Notes under the pieces: generated by a model | The model's input: the letters and a program-made list of their open reading frames with translations, nothing else | The model's database searches: none | Told to the model about the DNA's origin: nothing | Origin: Blattabacterium cuenoti | GTDB taxonomy: Bacteria; Bacteroidota; Bacteroidia; Flavobacteriales; Blattabacteriaceae | Length of the DNA: 64,000 nt | Direction of reading: 5' to 3' | Assembly (NCBI RefSeq): GCF_014251735.1 | Contig: NZ_CP059197.1 | Coordinates: forward strand, 1-64,000 | Program-made: the position numbers and the translations under genes | Shown here: in pieces, positions 37,829 to 44,913 of the stretch | Layout of the letters: each line of letters opens with the position of its first letter | Numbering within the stretch: the stretch's first letter is position 1

Positions 37829-38350
37829 ATGATTCTAAGATATAATACAGACGAAATAGACAATACCATTGTCAGAAAACTGAATATAAATGCTAGAACG
37901 CCGTATACTGAAATCAGTAAACAAATAAGCGAAGAAATTAAACCATTATCCGTTGGAACTGTTCATGTAAGAGTCAAAAAATTGGAAGAGGCTGGAATCA
38001 TAAAAGGAAGCACTTTGATAATAGGCTATGAATCATTAGGATTTCATCTAATTGCTTTTGTGGGAATATTATCCGATTCTCGCGAATCGAAATTAGTCAA
38101 AGAAGAACTAAAAAAAATTCCGAATATTGTACAATTATATATTACTTCCGGTAAATATAATCTTTTTTGTAGAATTATAGCTAGAGATCCTTCAGATGCT
38201 AGAGATGTTATTTCGAAAATTGGAGAAATAAAAGGAGTACTTCGAACAGAATCGACTATTTGTTTAGAAGAAAGCATTAATGATGAGAATAGATTACTTT
38301 CTAATATCTTACAAAAACATAAATCCTCTTATAAGAAAAAAAAAACATAA
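37829..38350 (+). CDS. Lrp/AsnC-family transcriptional regulator
   Basis: Probable amino-acid-responsive DNA-binding regulator. An N-terminal winged helix-turn-helix (about 8-65: DNTIVRKLNINARTPYTEIS, then GTVHVRVKKLEEAGIIKG) is followed by the RAM/AsnC ligand-binding domain (about 75-150), with VQLYITSGKYNLFCRIIA at its core. At 173 residues it is slightly long because of a Lys-rich tail. It is the only recognisable DNA-binding regulator in the window. A 17-bp palindrome begins in its stop codon. Target genes and ligand cannot be told from sequence. Confidence 0.9.
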   Translation: MILRYNTDEIDNTIVRKLNINARTPYTEISKQISEEIKPLSVGTVHVRVKKLEEAGIIKGSTLIIGYESLGFHLIAFVGILSDSRESKLVKEELKKIPNIVQLYITSGKYNLFCRIIARDPSDARDVISKIGEIKGVLRTESTICLEESINDENRLLSNILQKHKSSYKKKKT

Positions 38351-38365
38351 TCGTATCATACGATT
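38349..38365. repeat. 17-bp palindrome at the 3' end of the Lrp-type gene
   Basis: AATCGTAT, a central C, then ATACGATT form a perfect palindrome overlapping the stop codon. No T run follows, so it is a poor terminator; an operator or mRNA 3' hairpin (6-bp stem, 5-nt loop) are alternatives. Confidence 0.5.
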
Positions 38366-38466
38366 AATAATTAATTTGAAAATCTTTCTTTGTCATGTTT
38401 TAGTATTATTATGATATTTTTTCATCCTTCCAAAAAATTGCATAGCTTCAATTTTTTATTAAGGAA

Positions 38467-40482
38467 ATGGCTAAATTCTTAAGATTTTATACATATAAAA
38501 ATATCGCAGATAAGATTTTTATTACTCTTATTGCAATTTTATTATTAACATTTTTTTTCCCAAAAAAAGAAATTTTTAAATATGAATTTTCCAAGGGAAA
38601 AATTTGGAATCACGAAGACTTATTTTCTCCATTTCATTTTATCGTTCCAAAAAATAGCCTAGACATTTCTTTGGAAATAAAAAAATTAGAAGAGAATCAG
38701 AATCATTATTGTGAAAAAAAACCACATGTAATCAGAAACATAAAAAAAAAATTAAAGAAAATTTCCTTCATAAAAAAAAACAAATTTTTATATAAAAAAT
38801 CTCGTGATATTATAAATACCGTATACCGATATGGATATTTATATTCCAATTCCAGATTTCTTCCTAAGAAAAATCTTTTTATTTTTTATAAAAAAAACAA
38901 ATATGGCATTCCCGTATCGTATAAAAATATTTACACCTATCAAAAAGTAAATAATCTTCTTGACAAGAAAATAAAAAATAACTATCGTTTAAAAAAAACA
39001 TTAAAAAAAATGATAGTTCCAAATCTTTATTATAAAAAAGACTATACGGAAAAGATTTTTCATGAAAAAATGAAATCCATTATTCGAATAAAACGAACTA
39101 TTGCAAAAGGAGAAAAAATTATTAGAAAAAATGATGTTATCGATGGAGACAAGTTTCAAGTTTTATCCTTATTTAGAAAGGAATATGAGACTAAAGTATG
39201 GAATAAAAAAAAGGATTATGGTTTAATTTTAGGATATTTTTTAATAATCAGTACGATATTTTCAATACTGCTTTTATATCTTTTTTATTTTCAAAATAAA
39301 ATATTTCAAAATAACAGAGAAATAAACTTTTTGATAATTAATATATTATTAATATCGTCAATAACAATTATAACCTTAAAATATCATTCTAAAATATTAT
39401 ATTTAATTCCTTTTTGTATTCTTCCCATAAGCATTCGTGCATTTTTTAATTTAAACTTGAGTATTATTATCCATTTGACAACAATTTTGCTATTATCCTT
39501 AATCACGCCAAATAGTTTTGAATTTATATTTCTTCAAGTTATTACAGGTTTTTTAGTCCTGTTAACAAAAAAAAATATTTATAAAATGGCTAATCTATTT
39601 ATTGCCGTAGGCAAAATAACTATGACTTATATAATAACTTTTTGTTCTTTAACGTTAATACGGAAAGGATCTTTAGAAAGTATTTCATTGTATCCATTTT
39701 CCTTATTTTTCTTTAGTGGAGTATTGACTTTATTTGTTCATCCATTGATATTTCTTTTCGAAAAATTATTTAATCTTACTTCAGATATTTCATTATTAGA
39801 ACTTTCCGATACGAACACCCCTATTTTAAGATTGCTCTCTCAAAAAGCTCCAGGAACGCTGCAACATGTTTTAACAGTAGCGAATATAGCAGAAGAAGCA
39901 GCGGTTTCTATTGGAGCTAATTCTTTATTAACAAGAATAGGAGCCATTTATCATGATATAGGAAAAATAAAAAATTCTATTTTCTTTACCGAAAATCAAC
40001 ATAACCTATTACTAAATCCTCATGAAAAACTAAGTCCAAAAGAAAGCGCAAAAATTATTTTGGAACATGTTACAATTGGAATAGAATTAGCCAAAAAATA
40101 TCATTTACCTGATCCAATTACGGATTTTATACGTACACACCACGGAAATAGTATTATTCATTATTTTTATGAAAAGCAAAAAGAAAAATGTCCAAATATG
40201 ATAGTAGATGAAAAACAATTTCAATATTCTGGACCTAAACCATTTTCTAAAGAAACAGCTATCGTGATGATATGTGATTCTATAGAAGCGGCTTCTAAAA
40301 GCATAAAAAATCCATCTAGCAAAGATCTAGAAAATTTAGTAGAAAATATTATTAATAAACAAAAAAAAGAAAATCAATTTTCCAATGCAGATATAACTTT
40401 GAAAGAAATAGAAAAAATAAAACAAGTTCTTCAAAAGAAATTGATAAATATTTATCATACTAGAATAGAATATCCTAACTAA
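38467..40482 (+). CDS. 7TM-HD (PgpH-like) membrane phosphohydrolase
   Basis: Likely cyclic-di-AMP phosphodiesterase. An N-terminal membrane segment (about 15-32) precedes an extracytoplasmic 7TMR-HDED domain (about 35-250). About seven hydrophobic segments follow (about 255-430), then a cytoplasmic HD domain. Metal ligands are visible: LQHVLT, YHDIGK, EHVTIG, RTHHGNS and the late MICDSIEAAS. Length 671 matches Bacteroidetes members of the family. It lies upstream of a hairpin and the tRNA cluster. Substrate specificity is inferred from characterised PgpH homologues. Confidence 0.87.
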   Translation: MAKFLRFYTYKNIADKIFITLIAILLLTFFFPKKEIFKYEFSKGKIWNHEDLFSPFHFIVPKNSLDISLEIKKLEENQNHYCEKKPHVIRNIKKKLKKISFIKKNKFLYKKSRDIINTVYRYGYLYSNSRFLPKKNLFIFYKKNKYGIPVSYKNIYTYQKVNNLLDKKIKNNYRLKKTLKKMIVPNLYYKKDYTEKIFHEKMKSIIRIKRTIAKGEKIIRKNDVIDGDKFQVLSLFRKEYETKVWNKKKDYGLILGYFLIISTIFSILLLYLFYFQNKIFQNNREINFLIINILLISSITIITLKYHSKILYLIPFCILPISIRAFFNLNLSIIIHLTTILLLSLITPNSFEFIFLQVITGFLVLLTKKNIYKMANLFIAVGKITMTYIITFCSLTLIRKGSLESISLYPFSLFFFSGVLTLFVHPLIFLFEKLFNLTSDISLLELSDTNTPILRLLSQKAPGTLQHVLTVANIAEEAAVSIGANSLLTRIGAIYHDIGKIKNSIFFTENQHNLLLNPHEKLSPKESAKIILEHVTIGIELAKKYHLPDPITDFIRTHHGNSIIHYFYEKQKEKCPNMIVDEKQFQYSGPKPFSKETAIVMICDSIEAASKSIKNPSSKDLENLVENIINKQKKENQFSNADITLKEIEKIKQVLQKKLINIYHTRIEYPN

Positions 40483-40491
40483 ATAATCAGT

Positions 40492-40512
40492 AAATCTATC
40501 TGATATAGATTT
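40492..40512 (+). terminator. Probable terminator of the 7TM-HD gene
   Basis: AAATCTAT, loop CTGAT, then ATAGATTT: a perfect 8-bp stem 9 bp after the stop codon, followed by GTTTATT. Its 3' arm overlaps the -33 box of the tRNA promoter. Confidence 0.5.
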
Positions 40513-40541
40513 GTTTATTAAATGGATCTATTTTAGATTTG
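40510..40541 (+). promoter_or_regulatory. Promoter of the tRNA-Ser/Pro/Arg cluster
   Basis: TTTG (40510-40513) and TAGATTTG (40534-40541) are 20 bp apart, matching the Bacteroidetes -33/-7 consensus TTTG / TAnnTTTG. The tRNA-Ser 5' end is 22 bp downstream. A second TAGATTTG copy lies at 40506-40513. Confidence 0.6.
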
Positions 40542-40563
40542 TAGAAGTACTTCAGAATAAATT

Positions 40564-40649
40564 GGAGAGTTGCCGGAGTGGTTAACGGAACAGTTTGCTA
40601 AACTGTCGGTATGAAAAATACTGCGTGGGTTCGAATCCCACATTCTCCG
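40564..40649 (+). tRNA. tRNA-Ser (anticodon GCU)
   Basis: Acceptor arms GGAGAGT and ATTCTCC pair (one G-U). The anticodon stem ACAGT/ACTGT encloses loop TTGCTAA, giving anticodon GCT for AGC/AGU serine codons. A long variable arm, typical of class II tRNA, is present, then GGGTTCGAATCCC as the T arm. CCA is not encoded. About 86 nt. Confidence 0.96.
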
Positions 40650-40666
40650 CATAATATAATAAAAAA

Positions 40667-40741
40667 CGGGGTATAGCGTAGTTTGGTTATCGCGCCTGGT
40701 TTGGGACCAGGAGATCGTAGGTTCAAATCCTGCTACCCCGA
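40667..40741 (+). tRNA. tRNA-Pro (anticodon UGG)
   Basis: Acceptor arms CGGGGTA and TACCCCG pair perfectly. Anticodon stem CCTGG/CCAGG encloses loop TTTGGGA, anticodon TGG. T arm with GGTTCAAATCC; discriminator A; CCA not encoded. 75 nt, 17 bp after tRNA-Ser. Confidence 0.96.
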
Positions 40742-40773
40742 TATTCGATATTTCCTACACTATAATAGATCAC

Positions 40774-40847
40774 GATCACGTAGCTCAAATGGATAGAGCA
40801 ACTGCCTTCTAAGCAGTAGGTCACAGGTTCGAATCCTGTCGTGATCA
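40774..40847 (+). tRNA. tRNA-Arg (anticodon UCU)
   Basis: Acceptor arms GATCACG and CGTGATC pair perfectly. Anticodon stem ACTGC/GCAGT encloses loop CTTCTAA, anticodon TCT for AGA/AGG codons, the main arginine codons in this AT-rich genome. T arm with GGTTCGAATCC. Its last three bases (40845-40847) are also the stop codon of clpP on the other strand. Confidence 0.96.
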
Positions 40848-41549
40848 TTTTTTCGGTTTTTCAGATATTTTTTTAGATCCTTTTTCTTTTAAAACTTCAT
40901 CTATCATTCCGTACTTTTTAGCCTCTTCAGAAGTCATCCAGTAATCTCTATCAGAATCTTTTTCTATTTTTTCTATAGGTGATCCCGAATGAATGGCTAT
41001 AATTTCATAAAGTTCCCTCTTTAATTTTAAAATTTCACGAACTGTAATTTCAATATCTGAAGCTTGCCCATGTGTTCCACCCATAGGCTGATGAATCATA
41101 ACTCTAGAATGTTTCAATCCAGATCTTTTATTTTTGACTCCAGCACAAAGCAAAACAGCTGCCATGGAAGCAGCCATTCCTGTACAGATAGTCGCCACAT
41201 CTGGTTCCACAATTTGCATTGTGTCATATATTCCTAATCCCGCATGGACGTCTCCTCCTGGGGAATTAATATAAATTTGTATGTCCTTTAAAGAATCTAC
41301 AGATTGCAAAAACAACAATTGTGCTTGTACAATATTGGCTACTTGATCCTCTATAGGAGTTCCTAAGAAAATAACACGATCCATCATTAAACGAGAAAAA
41401 ACATCCATTTGAGCTACATTTAATTTACGTTCTTCAACAATATAAGGGGTCATCAGTTTAATATATTGATCAATAATCAAACTATTGATTCTTTGATGTT
41501 TGATTGCGTATTTTTTAAATTCTTCTGAATGTTTTTTATGATAGTCCAT
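40845..41549 (-). CDS. clpP: ATP-dependent Clp protease proteolytic subunit
   Basis: Serine peptidase forming the double heptameric proteolytic chamber used with ClpC or ClpX. The catalytic serine is in CTGMAASMAAVLL near residue 117, and the histidine in SRVMIHQPMGG near 142. FLGTPIEDQVANIV and YINSPGGDVHAGLGIYD are standard. Length 234 includes a short Lys-rich tail. The TGA stop is supplied by the 3' end of the convergent tRNA-Arg gene. An N-terminal stretch of about 30 residues before the core could include a propeptide. Its likely ATPase partner clpC begins at 63.5 kb. Confidence 0.95.
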   Translation of the reverse strand: MDYHKKHSEEFKKYAIKHQRINSLIIDQYIKLMTPYIVEERKLNVAQMDVFSRLMMDRVIFLGTPIEDQVANIVQAQLLFLQSVDSLKDIQIYINSPGGDVHAGLGIYDTMQIVEPDVATICTGMAASMAAVLLCAGVKNKRSGLKHSRVMIHQPMGGTHGQASDIEITVREILKLKRELYEIIAIHSGSPIEKIEKDSDRDYWMTSEEAKKYGMIDEVLKEKGSKKISEKPKK

Positions 41550-41574
41550 ATCTTTTATATAGATAGTATTCTAT

Positions 41575-41582
41575 CAAATTTA
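41575..41582 (-). promoter_or_regulatory. Putative -7 box (TAAATTTG) for clpP
   Basis: Exact TAnnTTTG match on the minus strand, 25 bp upstream of the clpP ATG. No clear -33 TTTG precedes it. Confidence 0.4.
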
Positions 41583-41657
41583 CTCATAATTACTTACTAT
41601 ATCTTCATCTCCTATATAAAAAAATTTATAAATAAAAAACTGGACAAAAAAAAGCAG

Positions 41658-41675
41658 AAATTAGGAACCTAATTT
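41658..41675. repeat. Palindrome at the flippase start
   Basis: AAATTAGG, spacer AA, then CCTAATTT form perfect 8-bp arms ending on the first base of the TTG start codon. It may be an operator or block initiation as an mRNA hairpin; chance is possible. Confidence 0.45.
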
Positions 41676-43138
41676 TGATAAAAAAATTGAATTTGTACAA
41701 GAAATTAGTTATTCAAACTATAATCTATTTTATAGGATCCATTTTTCCCAAGATTATTAATTATGCTTTTTTAAAATTTTTTACAAAATCTTTAAGAAGA
41801 GAAGAATTTTCTCTTTATACAGATATGTATGCTCTATCTTTTATAGTCATAGGATTTCTTTCTTTTGGATTAGAAAATACCTATTTCAGATTTATATCTA
41901 AAAAAAACTATAACAATGAAGTCGTTTTTTCAACAGGGTTTATTGTCCAATTTTTGATAACTTCTTTCTTTTTAATACTTTCAGTTAATTCGATAAAATA
42001 TTTAGTTTCTATTGCTGGATATAACAATCATCCAGAATATTTTTTCATGTTTTTTTTAATTATATTTTTTGACACTATTTGCATTCTTCCTATGGCTTGG
42101 CTTCGTGCTAATGAAATGGCTTTAAAATACACGATGATAAATGTTATAAATATATTATTGCAATCCTCTATGATAATATATATGTTTTATTTTTACACTC
42201 CAAAAAAAACTTATTTTTCTTCTATTTTTGAGTTAGTTAACTCTTTTACAGATAAAACAGGATACATATTTTTTGCAAATATGATTTCATCTTTAAGTAA
42301 TTTTCTTTTAATTGCACCTATCATTTTTAAAAAAGTCACCATAAAAAAATTTAATAAAATTATTGCCAAAGAAATGTTAAATTATGGAATTCCAATTATG
42401 CTCGGAACTATGGCTTTTTCTATTAATGAAAATCTTGATAAAATTCTGATTAAAAGATGGCTTTCTGATGAAATAAACGGTGCATATTCTGCTTGTTACA
42501 AAATAGCGGCTTTTATGAGTTTATATATTCGTGCATTTCGATTAGGGATCGAACCTTTTTTTTTTAAAAAATCTGAAGATGCTGATGCAAAATATTTTTA
42601 CGAAAAAATTACCTATTTTTTTATCATCTTTGGTTTAATATTTTACGTATTAATATGTGGAAATCTTTCTATTATTATAGAATTTCTCATTGATAAAAAA
42701 TATCATCTCGCCATCTCTATTATTCCAATAGTAATGATGGGAAACCTATTTATAGGGATATATACAAATTTATCTATTTTCTACAAAATTATAGATAAAC
42801 CTATTATTGGAACTTATATCTCTTTAGTAGGAGTGTTAATCACCATTTTATTTAATATAGTGTTTATCATGATTCCTCATAGCAGTTTTATGATTCCTGC
42901 TTGGGGAACACTTGCTTCTTATGGAAGTATGGTTTTAGTTCTATATTTTTGGGGGAAAAAAAATTTTCTTAAATTTTGCAAAAAAACTTGGGAGATTGTC
43001 CTTCACTTATTATTTGCCCTTTTTTTAGTAGTATATATGGTTAATCATGAAAATAGAATAGAGATTAGCATTTTTTTACAGTTTTTGTATGTTATTATTG
43101 TCTTCTTATTCGAAAAAAATAATTTAAAAAATAAATAG
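41675..43138 (+). CDS. Polysaccharide flippase (Wzx/MATE-like membrane protein)
   Basis: Multispanning membrane protein of the polysaccharide-exporter superfamily that flips lipid-linked sugars. The 487 residues hold about 12-14 hydrophobic segments; GSIFPKIINYAFLKFFTKSL at the N-terminus and MLNYGIPIMLGTMAFSINEN in the middle are typical of Bacteroidetes lipopolysaccharide-biosynthesis flippases. The start is TTG at 41675; no ATG occurs before the first membrane segment. In free-living Flavobacteria the same gene precedes dut and a sugar-phosphate nucleotidyltransferase, and that order is kept here. Substrate unknown. Confidence 0.83.
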   Translation: MIKKLNLYKKLVIQTIIYFIGSIFPKIINYAFLKFFTKSLRREEFSLYTDMYALSFIVIGFLSFGLENTYFRFISKKNYNNEVVFSTGFIVQFLITSFFLILSVNSIKYLVSIAGYNNHPEYFFMFFLIIFFDTICILPMAWLRANEMALKYTMINVINILLQSSMIIYMFYFYTPKKTYFSSIFELVNSFTDKTGYIFFANMISSLSNFLLIAPIIFKKVTIKKFNKIIAKEMLNYGIPIMLGTMAFSINENLDKILIKRWLSDEINGAYSACYKIAAFMSLYIRAFRLGIEPFFFKKSEDADAKYFYEKITYFFIIFGLIFYVLICGNLSIIIEFLIDKKYHLAISIIPIVMMGNLFIGIYTNLSIFYKIIDKPIIGTYISLVGVLITILFNIVFIMIPHSSFMIPAWGTLASYGSMVLVLYFWGKKNFLKFCKKTWEIVLHLLFALFLVVYMVNHENRIEISIFLQFLYVIIVFLFEKNNLKNK

Positions 43139-43149
43139 AAAAATAAATT

Positions 43150-43551
43150 TTGCACAAAAAAAATAATCAATACTCATCCGTATTAGAAGCGAATGTTGAG
43201 AAATCCATATACATAAATTACTTAGAAAGAAAATTAATCCCAACGGGCCTTTATATTGAATTTTATAAACTTAAAAGAAAAAATTTTTTTATAAAAAAAA
43301 AATTAATAAATACTGGAACTATTTGTTTGATTCATTTTTCGGAAAAAAAAAAAAATCCGTCAAAAATGAATCTATATATAGAAATACAAATAGTTATAAT
43401 AAATATTTCTTTAAAATATATTCTCATTAAACCTTATCAAAAAATAGTGATAATGGAAATTTATCAAGAAAATGAAATAAAATGGAAAAAATGTTCCATT
43501 CTTAATGAAAGTATAAGAGGAGAGAATAGTTTTGGAAGTACCGGAATATAA
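43150..43551 (+). CDS. dut: Degenerate dUTPase-like protein, catalytic motifs lost
   Basis: An open 133-codon frame collinear with flavobacterial dUTPase. LERKLIPTGLYIEF corresponds to the LERxxVxTGLFIELP strand, YIEIQIVIINIS to YRGEIxVILINLS, PYQKIVIMEIYQ to the GERIAQMVI block, and RGENSFGSTGI to motif V. Motif I (AGxDL), motif II (RSGLA), the catalytic aspartate and tyrosine of motif III (GTID-DYRGE) and the GxRxAQ motif are altered or lost, so dUTP hydrolysis is unlikely. The frame opens with TTG; the first ATG is at residue 73. A run of 13 A lies at 43343-43355. Context (flippase upstream, nucleotidyltransferase downstream) supports dut ancestry. It may be a decaying gene or a non-enzymatic remnant. 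Confidence 0.7.
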   Translation: MHKKNNQYSSVLEANVEKSIYINYLERKLIPTGLYIEFYKLKRKNFFIKKKLINTGTICLIHFSEKKKNPSKMNLYIEIQIVIINISLKYILIKPYQKIVIMEIYQENEIKWKKCSILNESIRGENSFGSTGI

Positions 43552-43577
43552 ACTCACTTAACTTATTTCATTTGATT

Positions 43578-44591
43578 ATGAAAATCATAATTCCTATGGC
43601 CGGAGAAGGAACCCGTCTTCGTCCACATACTTTAAATACTCCTAAACCATTGATTCCTATTGTAGGAAAACCTATCTTGAAAAGATTAATAGAAAGTTTT
43701 TCTAGATTTATTGAAATTTGTTCGATAAAAGAAATAGTTTTCATTATAGGAAATATCGGAAAAAAAATAGAAAAACAATTAATAAAAATTTCTAATGATA
43801 TCGGACTCCCTGGAATCATATATTACCAGGAAAAACCACTAGGAACTGCCGACGCATTACTCAAGGCAAAAAAGTCTTTAAATGGACCTATCATTATTGC
43901 TTTTTCTGATACTTTATTTCACCATGAAAAATTTCGAATCGATACGGAAATAGATAATATCATTTGGACAAAAAGAGTTAAAAATCCTCACTTATTTGGA
44001 ATTGTCAAATGTGATTCTTCAGGTTTAATTACTCATTTTATGGAAAAACCAAAAAATAATGTATCTAATTTAGCTATTATAGGTATATATTATTTTAAAA
44101 ACAGTTCTCTTTTAGAACAAGAATTACAATATCTACTAGATCATAATATAAAAAATGAAAAAGAATACCAGTTGACATCTGCCCTAGAAAATATGAGAAA
44201 GAAAGGAAATACATTTGCTAGTAAAGAAGTTCAGGAATGGATGGATTTTGGAAATCCAAAAAAAATTATTTCTTCCAATTCTAAAATATTATCTATTGAA
44301 TCCAAAAAAGAAGAATTAATTCACAAAAAAGCAATTATAAAAAATAGTGTAATAATCAAACCTTGTTTTATCGGAGAGAATACTACTATTGAAAATAGTG
44401 TCATTGGTCCTTATGTATCAATAGGAAAATTTACAAAAATAAAAAATAGTAATATTGAAAAGTCAATTATTCAAGATCATACAAAAATTACATATGCAAA
44501 TATTTATAATTCTATGATTGGAAATCACACCTATTATATAGGAAAAACAAAAGAAGTTAATTTAGGAGATTATTCTATTTTAAATTTTTAG
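43578..44591 (+). CDS. Sugar-1-phosphate nucleotidyltransferase
   Basis: NDP-sugar pyrophosphorylase of the RmlA/ManC-like type. The N-terminal IIPMAGEGTRLRPHTLNTPKP carries the nucleotide-binding GxGTRLRP loop and catalytic lysine. The transferase domain spans about 1-235 and a left-handed beta-helix (hexapeptide-like) region about 245-337, with VIIKPCFIGENTTIENSVIG. Activity (glucose-1-P thymidylyl or mannose-1-P guanylyl transfer) cannot be separated by eye. ATG at 43578 is preferred over a TTG two codons earlier. It follows the flippase and dut-like gene. Confidence 0.88.
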   Translation: MKIIIPMAGEGTRLRPHTLNTPKPLIPIVGKPILKRLIESFSRFIEICSIKEIVFIIGNIGKKIEKQLIKISNDIGLPGIIYYQEKPLGTADALLKAKKSLNGPIIIAFSDTLFHHEKFRIDTEIDNIIWTKRVKNPHLFGIVKCDSSGLITHFMEKPKNNVSNLAIIGIYYFKNSSLLEQELQYLLDHNIKNEKEYQLTSALENMRKKGNTFASKEVQEWMDFGNPKKIISSNSKILSIESKKEELIHKKAIIKNSVIIKPCFIGENTTIENSVIGPYVSIGKFTKIKNSNIEKSIIQDHTKITYANIYNSMIGNHTYYIGKTKEVNLGDYSILNF

Positions 44592-44623
44592 TTCAAAAAT
44601 TACAGGTAAAATTTATGTATAAA

Positions 44624-44651
44624 TTGGATTAAAATAATTTTTTTATATTTG
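44624..44651 (+). promoter_or_regulatory. Putative promoter upstream of tatA
   Basis: TTG (44624-44626), 17 bp, then TATATTTG (44644-44651), an exact TAnnTTTG. The tatA ATG is 25 bp downstream, giving a very short leader. Confidence 0.48.
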
Positions 44652-44675
44652 GGATAAAATTTCCATATCATATCA

Positions 44676-44858
44676 ATGGGTTTTTTTGTTATTTTTTATA
44701 TGCTACTTGGAACATTTGGGACTACAGAAATTGTGGTCATTGTTATTCTTGCACTTTTACTTTTCGGTGGTAAAAAAATACCAGAATTAATGAAAGGATT
44801 AGGTACAGGATTGAAAGAGTTCAGAAAGGCTTCTGAAAACGAAAATTTAGAAGAATAG
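44676..44858 (+). CDS. tatA: Sec-independent translocase protein TatA
   Basis: Pore-forming subunit of the twin-arginine translocase. The 60-residue protein has the family form: one N-terminal membrane helix ([12 protein letters not shown]), the [23 protein letters not shown] hinge and amphipathic helix (here interrupted only by length limits of the family), and a short acidic tail. The FG hinge and KKIPEL are intact. Translation could start at 44676 or at an internal ATG at 44700 that gives the more usual [11 protein letters not shown] start. TatC is not in this window. Confidence 0.9.
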   Translation: MGFFVIFYMLLGTFGTTEIVVIVILALLLFGGKKIPELMKGLGTGLKEFRKASENENLEE

Positions 44859-44913
44859 AACTTTCTTTCATTTTCTGTTTGTTTATTTATTAGCACTTTT
44901 TTTCCAACTAATA

